The notes under the pieces were generated by a model, which worked only from the letters and a program-made list of their open reading frames with translations, had not been told where the DNA came from and searched no databases. A program made the translations under genes and the position numbers. A stretch of 9,514 nt of DNA from Micromonosporaceae bacterium (lineage in GTDB: Bacteria; Actinomycetota; Actinomycetes; Mycobacteriales; Micromonosporaceae). The DNA is taken from the NCBI GenBank assembly GCA_019689695.1, contig JADGHA010000136.1, positions 1-9,514 on the forward strand, given 5' to 3'. This document shows positions 9,469 to 9,514 of this stretch, in pieces; position 1 is the first letter of the stretch; each line of letters begins with the position of its first letter.

Positions 9469-9514
9469 TCACCCTGACCAGGGCGGCGAACCGGCGGGCG
9501 GGCCAGCAGAGGGC

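Overview
The window looks like a chromosomal core segment of a high-GC actinobacterium. Coding frames are strongly G/C at third positions, GTG starts are common (hisD, hisC, lrp, dnaE and the membrane protein), and the DnaE is an actinobacterial DnaE1 of about 1,175 residues with a complete PHP domain. The gene set (hisD-hisC, a LON-domain protein, an AsnC regulator, dnaE1 and a Pro/Tyr-rich ParA-like ATPase) suggests Micromonosporaceae or a close relative. That family assignment is inference from protein style, not from a database match.

Layout from left to right. Positions 1-2146 (minus) hold the head of a histidine operon, hisD then hisC. The two overlap by four bases, and hisC runs off the left edge. 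Divergent from hisD, at 2178-2894 (plus), lies a stand-alone LON substrate-binding-domain protein. The 31 bp between the two start codons holds two back-to-back -10 hexamers, each placed for a nearly or fully leaderless mRNA. The LON gene meets, tail to tail and with a 61-bp overlap, a four-helix membrane protein (2834-3628, minus) whose C-terminal tail is built from 21-bp tandem repeats. Upstream of it are three successive hairpins, the last a good intrinsic terminator, and then an Lrp/AsnC regulator (3775-4230, minus). dnaE1 fills 4394-7921 (minus). A MinD/ParA-type ATPase with a Pro/Tyr-rich N-terminal arm (8034-9278, minus) and about 236 bp of upstream DNA complete the window.

Functionally this is mostly housekeeping: histidine biosynthesis and replicative DNA synthesis with probable built-in proofreading. 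The less understood genes are the repeat-tailed membrane protein and the EspI-like ATPase. I found no mobile element, CRISPR array, tRNA, rRNA or phage gene, and no clearly new multi-gene system. The observations most worth a second look are the compact divergent leaderless promoter pair, the hairpin cluster ahead of the membrane gene, the in-frame minisatellite, and the ATPase with its repeat-bearing upstream region. Start codons for dnaE and the ATPase were chosen from ribosome-binding sites and lie downstream of the longest open frames.
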